Under the pieces are notes generated by a model. It was given only the letters and a program-made list of their open reading frames with translations. It did no database searches and was not told the DNA's origin. Below are positions 35,134 to 45,520 of a stretch of 64,000 nucleotides of DNA, one piece after another. The stretch spans positions 1 through 64,000 of the forward strand of contig JBAKBP010004462.1 in NCBI GenBank assembly GCA_037953745.1. The letters are read 5' to 3'. The stretch is from Lithodes maja (taxonomy: Eukaryota > Arthropoda > Malacostraca > Decapoda > Lithodidae). The translations under genes and the position numbers were made by a program. Within the stretch, counting starts at the first letter, position 1. The number at the start of each line of letters is the position of its first letter.

Positions 35134-35164
<31 letters not shown>

Positions 35165-35467
35165 GCAGATCCCCCCCACATACCCAACCCAACTCGTCGA
35201 AAATATACAAATTTATCTTAAAATCGCCAAACTAATGGGCCGAACGCCATAAAATATGAAAACTAATGGGGTTAACCATGAGGAAAAAAGGGGACCAGAA
35301 AAGCGACCCATCTCCCCTTAATTCGGATATTGGCAATGTCCGGCTTCGCCGGAGACATTTTTCTATCAAATAATGTACAAATTTAGCTTGCTCTCAAAAC
35401 AAAAAATATACATGTTGGCTCGCTATCGCTTGCCAGGAAGATATCGATGCTTGGATGGGTATAAACG

Positions 35468-37253
35468 TGTTACGACTGGGGTTCAAATATATCAGGGCTC
35501 TTATTCATTGGACTAGTAATGGCATAAATGTTACAACGGAAAGCGCTAGCTCCAACCTCTGAAGTATATTCCCAGTGAACAAAGAACACAAATACTCTAC
35601 AGAGTTCTATATGCAATAATAGGCTATCAAACTCTCAATAAATGTGCTTCTACTCTAGGCTTAATGTTATGTGAAAACAGCCTATTACTACCTATAACCG
35701 AAGGTGCTTGGTTATGGTATACAAAGTAAGGTGGTAAGAGAAGTTACAGCTTACGTTACTTTAATAAATAAATGTCAGGCACTCCTGCATGAAAGAAAGT
35801 GCACTAAAGTCCTTCAACACTAACAAGGAATCTTCTTTAAATGTTAGATGTTATAAAGATGCTCGTATCGGAAATGGAACCCAAAAAGGCAGGCAGCGGA
35901 ACAATGCTCGTGCAGGCTATGCACACAAAAAGGCAGAATATATAATGCCGTCGGAGCCAAGAATATCCTAAACACTACAACACTAATAATTATCGCCACA
36001 ATACAGTATTCCTATCAACAAAAAGAGCCTTAGTCGTTTGTGTCTCAATACATCAAACTAGGCTGCGAAATGCTTGTGTAATCATAAATGGGTATGCATA
36101 AAAAGAGTAATTAGGTTAATATACTTAATGTCTACTATGATTGATAAAGTCTAGCTGGAGTCAATGATACGAGATACTGGTGCGCATGGCATGCTGCATA
36201 GCCTAGTGCAAATCTCAAGTCTGTGTGTCAAATATTACGTTAAAATGAAGGGTAGCTCTCTTGAGAAACCTTAATACCGAAGTATTAAGCGTTCTCCTGG
36301 CGTACCTCAAAGACAAACAACCGAGACTAGAACAGTGCAGAATGGTATAGGCAAAAAGCCCTCATTCGTGCATGCTCTACTCTCAATGGCACACAGACTA
36401 GGATTTACTCAATCAACTCCAGTTCTCAGGTATGTTGTGCCGCTTTTAACTAAAGCCAGCACTCATAGGAAACAATACCTTTTATATCAGACTCCTAGTC
36501 TAGCATTATCTAATCCAGCAGAACACTAATAATTAAAGGAAGCAGCAATATGAAAGCCAACCAATGCTTCGTGATCCACTTATCTTAACAACTAACATAC
36601 ACAGGTTATATCAGACCTTAACACACAATACAACTGGCCAGCATGAAGCTGATTTTGCAGAGTTAACCAGAGGGGATATAATGTTAATAAAGGTGGTGAA
36701 AGATATGGAAAATGAGAGAGATAGGCCGAGGAAAAGATTCTCAGGTAAGAGCGGGGACAGATGCAAGGGATAAAGATGGATGCGTTCTAGAAACCAGATC
36801 TGAGGGAGAGAGTGGCGAGGAACTAGTATATATACTTCGCACTAGCTCGAGCCGCGTGGGAAACTAGCGGTTGCAAGTCGTCCGACCACTCACAAGGCTT
36901 GCAGCATGGTAAGGACCTCTCTCCACCAACCCCCGTGAGGCAGCCAGCCGTGACGTCATCGAGCGGGACAAAAAACACTGCGCGCCACCTCTCACTCCGT
37001 TCTACTCCCTCTCTCTCTCTCCCAGATCCTATCATTACTAGTTAATGACAAAACATATACTTTACAATTAAATATATAAAGCCTTGACATGGGCGAAAAC
37101 AAAGAGCCTTTCTGGACTGCCCATGACACGAGCTTTCATATGAAATAAAGCACACTCTAATACATAAACTGTAGCCCCATCCACTGCCCTGGCGATCCTA
37201 GCGAGTCACTGTAGGACAAGCCATGCGGTTCTAACGGAGTGGTCAACGTCACA
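35468..37253 (-). repeat. Gypsy 2 3' LTR
   Basis: 1786 bp, TGTTACGACTGGGG at the left and GTCACA at the right. It contains family-wide words shared with Gypsy 1 LTRs (AAAGTCTAGCTGG, TATTACGTTAA, TTCTCCTGGCG), so the two LTR families are related. Confidence 0.9.
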
Positions 37254-37270
37254 CCCCCCCCAAGATTTTT
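37254..37270 (-). promoter_or_regulatory. Gypsy 2 polypurine tract
   Basis: On the minus strand AAAAATCTTGGGGGGGG adjoins the 3' LTR, parallel to Gypsy 1. Confidence 0.75.
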
Positions 37271-37726
37271 CTCAGAGGCCCCAAGGCTCACAAAAATCTG
37301 ATGGTTAGAACCCATGCTATATCTCCACTTCCCATCACCCAGCGGCAGTAAAATATCTGGCACAGTTCTTCAACAAAACATTCTTTTCAAAATTATAACC
37401 CTCCCAACACAATAGGTTAAATTATATGTAGTTATGCTCCTCAAGAGCGAGCTTCTCTAGCCCAGCATTCTGAGAGGAGTGCAACTCAGAATTACTGTTT
37501 AACATACTGAAAAAATTCAACTATCAAAGAAAGTTTTTTATTTGATTTTTATGTTTTTAATTTGTTTATTTCGGCTGCACTATAGGGGCAAGCCTAGTTT
37601 TTTCTTCTATACCAAACGCTCAACTCCTGCTTTACGACCCAATACGCTGGGCTACAACCGCGAGCCAACAAGCACCAAGCGCAAAATACTATTCAAACTA
37701 AAGCAGGAGGCTACCCGTGTGTCAAT

Positions 37727-40441
37727 CTACCCAGGATCATCTACCCTCGAAAGACAATCTGCAATCACGTTGTCACAACCGGCAATATGGCTTATGTCCA
37801 GGTTATATTCTTGTAACATTAGCGACCACCTGGTCAGCCTCATATTCCGATTGTGAAACTGGTTCAAAAACTTGAGAGGGTGATGATCTGTGTAAATTAC
37901 AACGACTGGACCATAGGCTGGAACATAGACCTCGAAATGCCTCAGTGCAAGTACAATTGCCAGCAGCTCTTTCTCGACAACAGAGTAGTTCTTTTGGGCT
38001 GAATTGAACTTCTTCGAGTAGAAACTAACAGGATGTTCCAGCCCATCATCGTCCTTTTGCATAAGGACGGCACCAGCCCCCACACCACTAGCATCCGTTG
38101 CTAGTTGGAAAGGTAGGCTAAAGTCAGGGGCCCTGAGGATCGGGTGAGTGCACAACAGGTGTTTTACTACGCTAAACGCCTTCTCACACTCAGGCGCCCA
38201 TTTGAATTTCTTATCCTTCGCTAAAAGATCTGTCAGCGGTGCTAGCACGGTAGAGTACCCCTTAATGAAGCGTCTGTAGTATCCGATCATACCTAAGAAC
38301 CTCATGATCTGCTTCTTGGTGGCCGGCCGGGGAAAGTGATCAATCGCAGCTATCTTGTTCTGTGGGGGGCATACCTGACCCAACCCCACCATGAACCCAA
38401 GATACTGCACGGACGCCCGCACGAAATCACACTTTGCCAGGTTGACCACCAAGCCAGCCTCACTAAGCCTCTCGAACAGGAGTTCTACGTGCTCACAATG
38501 ACTCGTAAAGCTGTTGTCATAGATAATAACATCGTCGAGGTATACTGTGCAATTAGGAATGTCTCTCGTTATATTATTCATCAAACTCTGAAAGGTAGCG
38601 GGTGCGTTCTTTAGACCATAAGGCATAACGTTACAGCGGTAGGTAGCACCATCCACCACAAAACCACATACCTCTTTCGCTCGTTCGGACAAGGGCACCT
38701 GCCAGTATCCCTTAACCAAGTCCACCTTGGTTAAGTACTTTGCATTGCCTATCTTGTCCACACAGTCGTCGACCCGAGGAAGAGGGTATGGGTTGGTGGG
38801 CGTCAAACCGTTTAACCGTCTGTAGTCTACACAGAATCGCACCCTACCATCCGGTTTTGGTTGCAGCGTGACGGGAGATGTCCACTTCACCACCCCCTTC
38901 TCAATCAGCCCCCTTGTTAACATATACTCCAACTCCGCCCGGAGGGCCGGCAGTTTAATAGGGGGCACCCTATAGGGAACTGACTTGAAAGGTGGGTGGT
39001 CTCCCACGTCCACGTCGTGCACCTCTAGGGTAGTGAGGCCTGGGTGCTCCGCGAAAACAGAGGGGTATGAACCAAACAGGCGCTCCACAGCCACCCGCTG
39101 ATGCTCAGGTAAGTGTTGCAACGCTTCCTGAGCCGCCTGGTTCGTGTTCCCCGCCCACTGGTTCGCAGAGACATGATGATCCCAGTTATCCTCCACCTGA
39201 GCTTGACTGTCCCGTTCTCCTTCTCCACCTTGACTGCTAAACGTCATCACAGGCACAGGGAGAGGCTCAGGGGGGTGCCTCACATACTCCTTCATAAGAT
39301 TAACGTGACATAACTGATTGCGCTTACGTCTGTCTGGAGTGGCTACCAAGTAATCCAGGTCCGATAGCTTCTCAACCACCCTATAAGGACCAGTGTACTT
39401 CGCGGATAAGGGGTGACCTACAAGGGGCAGTAGAATCAACACCTCCTGACCCACGTGAAACTCCCTGAGTTTAACCTTGAGGTCGTACCTGTCCTTCATG
39501 AGGGCCTGAGAGCTAGTCAAATTACGGCCAGCCAACTCCAGACTGCGCAACATCCGTTCCCGACTGTCGAGGACATACTTGAGCATAGAACAAGGTTTTT
39601 CTGCACCCTCCCATATTTCTTTAACCATATGGAGAGGCCCTCTGACACGGTGTCCAAAGACGAGCTCATTAGGGCTGAATCCCAAACTTTCCCCAGGTAC
39701 CTCCCGTGCAGCAAACAAAACATATGGCAGGCCAAGATCCCAATCTTTCCCATTCTCAAAGCAATAACAACGAAGCATAGATTTTAAGGTTGAGTGCCAT
39801 CGCTCTAACACACCCTGGCTCTCCGGATGATACGCAGATGACACAACCGTAACAATCCCATGCTGCTGCATAGTTTGAACAAAGAGGTTAGAGGTGAAGT
39901 TGGATCCTTGGTCTGACTGAATCTCCTGTGGGTAACCATACCGGGAAAAATACACTAGCAAGTTTCGGACCACCGTCTTCGCTGACCCATTTCTCATAGG
40001 GTAAGCGTCAGGGTACCTTGTTGCTACATCCATGATGGTCAGGAGAAACTTGTTTCCGGCACTTGTAGGGGGAAGGGGGCCAACCATATCCACTATAACC
40101 TTACTAAAGGGAGGCCCACTGACAGGAATGGGGTGTAACGGCGCCTTAGGAATGCTCTGATTCGGTTTGCCAACCCTCTGACACACATCACACATTGCCA
40201 CCCATGACATAACTTGTGCTCTCAGACCAGGCCACCAAAATAATTTCCCCAAGGCTGCAACCGTCTTACGGACACCCAGATGTCCCGCCAGTGGTACATC
40301 ATGGGCCAACCTAAGTAGGCTTTCCCTGCAAACCCTTGGCACGACCAGCTGGTCTACCTCTCCTGACCCCCCCTCCCAATTCCTCTGCGGATCTTGGAAT
40401 CGCCGATATAATATGCCATCTATGAAAAAAAAATCTCCCGA
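37727..40441 (-). CDS. Gypsy 2 integrase-reverse transcriptase-RNase H (integrase first)
   Basis: Open from just after the TAG. Numbered from the ATG at 40342 (871 residues): HHCC zinc finger (H14, H21, C51, C54), integrase core D85, D144, E180 (a D-D-35-E spacing), GPY-type C-terminal module near 296-350, RT with DLVKGYWQVPL near 541-551 and YLDD at 601-604, RNase H D750, E790-792 and D819. Nearly all Gypsy elements place integrase after RNase H. The order here is copia-like and is known for the Gmr1-like Gypsy group. All visible catalytic residues are present. The frame ends shortly before the polypurine tract with no env. Confidence 0.92.
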   Translation of the reverse strand, partial: SGDFFFIDGILYRRFQDPQRNWEGGSGEVDQLVVPRVCRESLLRLAHDVPLAGHLGVRKTVAALGKLFWWPGLRAQVMSWVAMCDVCQRVGKPNQSIPKAPLHPIPVSGPPFSKVIVDMVGPLPPTSAGNKFLLTIMDVATRYPDAYPMRNGSAKTVVRNLLVYFSRYGYPQEIQSDQGSNFTSNLFVQTMQQHGIVTVVSSAYHPESQGVLERWHSTLKSMLRCYCFENGKDWDLGLPYVLFAAREVPGESLGFSPNELVFGHRVRGPLHMVKEIWEGAEKPCSMLKYVLDSRERMLRSLELAGRNLTSSQALMKDRYDLKVKLREFHVGQEVLILLPLVGHPLSAKYTGPYRVVEKLSDLDYLVATPDRRKRNQLCHVNLMKEYVRHPPEPLPVPVMTFSSQGGEGERDSQAQVEDNWDHHVSANQWAGNTNQAAQEALQHLPEHQRVAVERLFGSYPSVFAEHPGLTTLEVHDVDVGDHPPFKSVPYRVPPIKLPALRAELEYMLTRGLIEKGVVKWTSPVTLQPKPDGRVRFCVDYRRLNGLTPTNPYPLPRVDDCVDKIGNAKYLTKVDLVKGYWQVPLSERAKEVCGFVVDGATYRCNVMPYGLKNAPATFQSLMNNITRDIPNCTVYLDDVIIYDNSFTSHCEHVELLFERLSEAGLVVNLAKCDFVRASVQYLGFMVGLGQVCPPQNKIAAIDHFPRPATKKQIMRFLGMIGYYRRFIKGYSTVLAPLTDLLAKDKKFKWAPECEKAFSVVKHLLCTHPILRAPDFSLPFQLATDASGVGAGAVLMQKDDDGLEHPVSFYSKKFNSAQKNYSVVEKELLAIVLALRHFEVYVPAYGPVVVIYTDHHPLKFLNQFHNRNMRLTRWSLMLQEYNLDISHIAGCDNVIADCLSRVDDPG

Positions 40442-41104
40442 CTATGCATCACTGTCCTCCTCCAACTCGACAGCACCGGTACCACATCCAAGAACCTCCG
40501 GGTCTTCCAATTGCAACTTACGAATGTCCGAAGGAGCAAGCCTATCCAAGTGTTTGCGAAACAACTCATGCCCCCCTCCTACATTAAATTTGGCCTCCCG
40601 TTGCTCTCTCTCTGCGTACCGTTGCTGTCTCATCGTCTTTTTAAGCCCATCCACTGCCTTCCCAGGAACAGTTAATGGGTCTTCTCTAGACTCGAAAATT
40701 GGTCCTAATAATGAGTCCCCGAGAATGTCCGCTGATACTGAACTCTCAACCGCATCAACTTTCAACCCCTTCTCGGTACCCTTCCTCCGCTGATCTAAAG
40801 ACTGTTGACCAGAATGTGACCCCCTGGATGCAAGGGAACGGGTGACAACACATGCCATAGGTTGCCCCCGACACTTCTCAACCCACTCCTGCTCCTCCCT
40901 ACTCACGTCGGCCGGCTTCTCGGCAACGACCAAGGGTGGAGCCTCAGAGGTAGGCCCCGCAAAGTCGTTGCCGAGAAGGAGGTCGACGCCCCCAACAGGT
41001 AACTTCTCCACAATTCCTACATCCAGGTCACGAGTCACACCATCAACCTCCATCTTCATTCTTACAAGCGGGTATGACCTTGTTGCATTTACTCCCTGAA
41101 CCAC
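40442..41104 (-). pseudogene. Gypsy 2 protease C-terminus and linker
   Basis: 220 residues in the frame after the 1-base deletion. It includes VDLLLGNDF, the C-terminal hydrophobic-hydrophobic-G block of retroviral-type proteases. It ends at a TAG (40442-40444). Beyond it the same frame runs open into the integrase, so the TAG is the only barrier between protease and integrase. Confidence 0.8.
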
Positions 41105-42777
41105 ACCACCCGCGCCGTATTTACAGGTTTACCAGTGAAATTTCTCAACAGTGTTTGCGATGCCCCAGTGTCACGCAAAATTCTCACCTCATGTCTTCTA
41201 CCCCCCCACTCCACACAACCGAGTCCCCTGTGGTCACTAAAGGCATCACGGACAGGGAATAAGCCTTCCGGATCCTTCTGCACTGGCAGTGTATTTACCT
41301 CGGAAGAAATGCCTCTAACAAACTCCGATGTCCTCTTGAACACTCCAATGCCGTGAGCAAAAGACACGGCTGCCGGAGGAGGTCGACTAGGGCACTCATT
41401 TGCCTTATGACCCTCCTTGTGGCACTTAAAACACATAAATTTCGGTTTCGGCTTATACTGTGATGTAACAGGCCCCTGACTTTTCTTATACGGCGTGGGG
41501 TTAGGTTTGAATTCAGTTTTAGTTTCATTGCTCTTTTGTTTAAATGTGTCGTTGCTACGGGAAGGGGGAGGATAACGGTCCCTAGCACTTGCATCGTACT
41601 TCTGTGAGAACCCGCAGCCCCGAATCAACGACAGCCGTAGATCAGCCATTTCTGCTGCTTCTACTAGAGTTCTTGGGTTTTTCTCCTTTAAGTTCAAAGT
41701 TAGATCACCGCCCGTGCTCTTAAAGAACTGCTCCAACATCATTAACTGCTTAATTTCATCAAATGTTGTGACCTTCTCCGATCGGAGCCAGTTCCCCATA
41801 GCATCGGACAAGTCCCGGGCATGTTCCAAAAAGGTGCTATCTCTTCCCTTAGTTACACCCCGGAACTTCAAACGGTACGTTTCTGGTTTCAGTTCATAAG
41901 CCCTCAGGACAGCCTCCTTGAGATCCTCATACACAATACATAACTCCAAAGGTAACGCATCATAGGCTTTAAGACCCTTGCCTATTAATCTAGAGGATAC
42001 AAGTGCTGCCCATTTATTCTCTGGCCACTGGTGTTCCTGGCACTTCTTCTCAAAGCGTGTGAAAAATTCTGTTACACCACTCTCATCAAACACCGGAACC
42101 AGTTTCAATAAGTGCGAGAGAGACTGCTCATGAACACGGTTACCAGCCCCAAGTCGCTGTCCCGTTGCCTCTACTCGCGACTTCTCTACGTCCATGTCGG
42201 CACAGTACCTAGTCGACTCTAAATACGCTTGGATTTTTGCTAGCTCTACGTGCTGAGACTGCTGACTGATAGTTTTTTTCTCTTCTATCTTGGCTAATTC
42301 TATTTGCTGCTGAATCTTAGCTAATTCGAGCTGAAGCAATAATTCTGGAGATAACCCATGAGGAGGTGAAGGTGCTACAATGTTTGAAATTACCGGTGGT
42401 CCCCCCAGGGGCAACCCACCCTGCCAGTCACCACCCTCCTGTGGAAGCGTACCCGGGGTCGGCAAACTACTGGAATGGCTGGGAGTCTAGTGTAGGGGAA
42501 GCATGGCCGAAGGGCTCTGAGCACTCAACCCATCTCGCTCACCAGTCACCCTGCCCAGTACACACGTTATCAAGTTATCCCTGGTCATGCTGCTAGTACC
42601 CGCATGACCGATAGCTGTGGCCAGGCATTGAAGACCATACCGATTCACACCCACCAACCGCTCGGCAGTAACAGGCCATTGCAAAAATATCCTAGCATCC
42701 TCCTCACAGTTCACCCGATTAACCCTTTCATCATACTGCTGTTCCTCAGTCTCGACATTACGTACCTGTGTCTCCAT
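41089..42777 (-). pseudogene. Gypsy 2 gag with SCAN-like domain, and protease start
   Basis: The frame starts at ATG 42777. It meets TAG at 42487-42489 and continues to 41089, where a 1-base deletion relative to Gypsy 1 shifts it into the next frame. The N-terminus has a SAP-like stretch, then a Gln/Glu-rich coiled region. A helical block WLRSEKVTTFDEIKQLMMLE and ADLRLSLIRG resembles the SCAN domain, which is known to derive from Gmr1-like gag. Zinc knuckle CFKCHKEGHKANEC and protease ILRDTGASQTLL follow. Gag packages the element RNA; the protease cleaves the polyprotein. Confidence 0.85.
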
Positions 42778-42999
42778 TCTCCTCTGATCCGGTATAAGAC
42801 ATGATGCTCACAAAAATTTCTCACCACAATATTCAGAAAAGAAGCACCCCAAACTCTTATACCTCGATATACACACAAAAATTCTCGGAAATACTCAAGG
42901 GCTATACTATGTTGCAAAACAAATTATTCTTGTTGATCCCCGCAAAATATTCTCCAAAACAACAAATGTTCCCTGCTAATAAATGTAGGTTCACCAAAT

Positions 43000-43016
43000 C
43001 CTAGGTAAGGTCGCCA
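43000..43016 (-). promoter_or_regulatory. Gypsy 2 primer-binding site
   Basis: The minus strand reads TGGCGACCTTACCTAGG two bases inside the 5' LTR. Confidence 0.6.
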
Positions 43017-44101
43017 TTTGTTACGACTGGGGTTCAAATATATCAGGGCTCTTATTCATTGGACTAGTAAGGCATAAATGTTACAACGGAAAGCGCTAGC
43101 TCCAACCTCTGAAGTATATTCCCAGTGAACAAAGAACACAAATACTCTACAGAGTTCTATATGCAATAATAGGCTATCAAACTCTCAATAAATGTGCTTC
43201 TACTCTAGGCTTAATGTTATGTGAAAACAGCCTATTACTACCTATAACCGAAGGTGCTTGGTTATGGTATACAAAGTAAGGTGGTAAGAGAAGTTACAGC
43301 TTACGTTACTTTAATCAATAAATGTCAGGCACTCCTGCATGAAAGAAAGTGCACTAAAGTCCTTCAACACTAACAAGGAATCTTCTTTAAATGTTAGATG
43401 TTATAAAGATGCTCGTATCGGAAATGGAACCCAAAAAGGCAGGCAGCGGAACAATGCTCGTGCAGGCTATGCACACAAAAAGGCAGAATATATAATGCCG
43501 TCGGAGCCAAGAATATCCTAAACACTACAACACTAATAATAATCGCCACAATACAGTATTCCTATCAACAAAAAGAGCCTAAGTCGTTTGTGTCTCAATA
43601 CATCAAACTAGGCTGCGAAATGCTTGTGTAATCATAAATGGGTATGCATAAAAAGAGTAATTAGGTTAATATACTTAATGTCTACTATGATTGATAAAGT
43701 CTAGCTGGAGTCAATGATACGAGATACTGGTGCGCATGGTATGCTGCATAGCCTAGTGCAAATCTCAAGTCTGTGTGTCAAATATTACGTTAAAATGAAG
43801 GGTAGCTCTCTTGAGAAACCTTAATACCGAAGTATTAAGCGTTCTCCTGGCGTACCTCAAAGACAAACAACCGAGACTAGAACAGTGCAGAATGGTATAG
43901 GCAAAAAGCCCTCATTCGTGCATGCTCTACTCTCAATGGCACACAGACTAGGATTTACTCAATCAACTCCAGTTCTGGAGTTGATTGAGTAAATCAATGG
44001 AGTTGGGGGCGGGGGGCCTGGTATCCTTCTCCCCTTAAATAAATCTACCAAAAAAACGAGACAGAGATAGGGGCGAGGGAACGCGTTCGTGGTCCCGGAC
44101 C

Positions 44102-45228
44102 CTAAGAATAGGAGCTTTGAATGTGCGTGGATGTAGTACAAATGAGAAGCGAGAGGATATTGGAAGGTTATTTGAAAGAAGGATGTATGATGTCCTTGCA
44201 CTGAATGAAACAAAGATGAAAGGAGAGGGAGAAGTGGATTTTGGAAACGTGATAGGTAGAAAGTCTGGAGTAGACGAGGGAGTCAGGGGGAAAGAAGGAG
44301 TGGCTATTATTGTGAAGGAGGAGTTGAGAGAGTTTATAAAAGAGTGGAAAGAGGTGTCATCAAGGCTAATGTGGGTGAGAATGCGGTTTAAGGGTGAAAG
44401 GTGGGTTTTTGTAAGTGCGTATGGACCAGGAAGTGAAAGAGAGTTAGACGAGGTAGAGGGTTTCTGGGAGGATTTGAGAGATTGTCTACAAGGGTTTGAT
44501 GAAAATGAAAATGTTATAGCCTAAATGCTAGGGTAGGAAATGAGCCTGTTTGAGGGACGTCATCGGTAGTTTTGGTGTGGATGGTGTAAACGAGAGTGGA
44601 GAAAGACTGAAAAATGTATGTGAAGAGTGTAGATTGAGTGTAGGTAATACGTTCTTCAAAAAAAGGCGTATACACAAGTACACCTGGCATAGACTTGTGA
44701 GGGGAGAGATTGTAGACGAGGGCATTGATGGATTATGTGCTGGTGACAAGGGAAAGATTGTGTAGACTGCTGGATGTGAATGTGATGAGAGGTGAGGCGG
44801 AGGGTATGTCAGATCATTACCTGGTGGAGGGAAAGCTAAGAGTTAAGAGTTACAGGAGAATAAGAGACAAGCGTGAAGTAAGAGAGGTAATAAAAGTTAG
44901 TGAGTTAGAGAAGAGTGAAAAAGAGAGGGAGTACAAGGAAAGACTAAATGAAAAGTGGATGGAAGTGAGAGAGATGGAAGAGAGAGAAGTAGAGGTTGAA
45001 TGGCAACAGTTTAAGGAAGGAGTGAAAGCAAGTGCAGAGGTAGTATGCGGCAAAAGGAAAGTAGGAGGCAGAGGTTTCAGGAAGGGAAGCGAGTGGTGGA
45101 ATGATACAGTGAGAAAGGCAGTTGAGGAGAAGAGACAGTGTTTTGAGAGGGTTTTACAGGATGGTAGTGTTCGAGGTATGGGAGAGGTACAAGGAGAGAA
45201 AAGGAGAGAGGCAAAACGAGAAAATTAG
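44102..45228 (+). pseudogene. RTE-like endonuclease, frameshifted
   Basis: Pieces in different frames: RIGALNVRGC and LNETKMKG (the catalytic Asn and Glu blocks) with VSAYGPG in 44102-44524; then VIGSFGVDG, NTFFKKRRIHKYTWH in 44550-44765; then MDYVLV and SDHYLVEG in 44725-45228. Stops or frame changes near 44521, 44740 and 45215 disable it. The order and spacing of blocks fit an apurinic-type LINE endonuclease. Confidence 0.85.
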
Positions 45229-45520
45229 AGAAGCGAAAAAAAGATGCAAACGAAAGGTGGGGCCAAAAGCTGAGTGAGAATTTTGAAGAACGAAAGAAGA
45301 TGTTCTGGAAGGAGGTAAATAAAGTAAGGAAAGGAGGACAAAAGAGGGAAGAGTCAGTGAAAGATGAAAATGGAGAATTACTAGTGGAACCAGTTAAAGT
45401 GAGGAAAAGATATGCTGAGTATTTTGAATCTTTGTTAAATACAAGAGATGGAAGAGAAGCAGTGATTGAAGCAGAGGTGGATGGAGATAGGTTACCCCAG
45501 AGCCACCCAGGTGGCAGGGA

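Larger units (their letters stand above)
21545..35164 (+). mobile_element. LINE B copy 2 (jockey-like), nearly full length
   Basis: Without its nested LTR elements it is about 3.3 kb: 5' UTR from about 21545 (shared with 63784-64000), ATG at 21792, endonuclease, RT, and a poly(A) of about 35 at 35130-35164. U2 is continuous across this point (CACCAAGC joined to AGATCCCC), which gives the empty site. The duplication is short or merged with the A-run. The jockey superfamily fits the RT motifs and the poly(A) tail. Confidence 0.85.
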
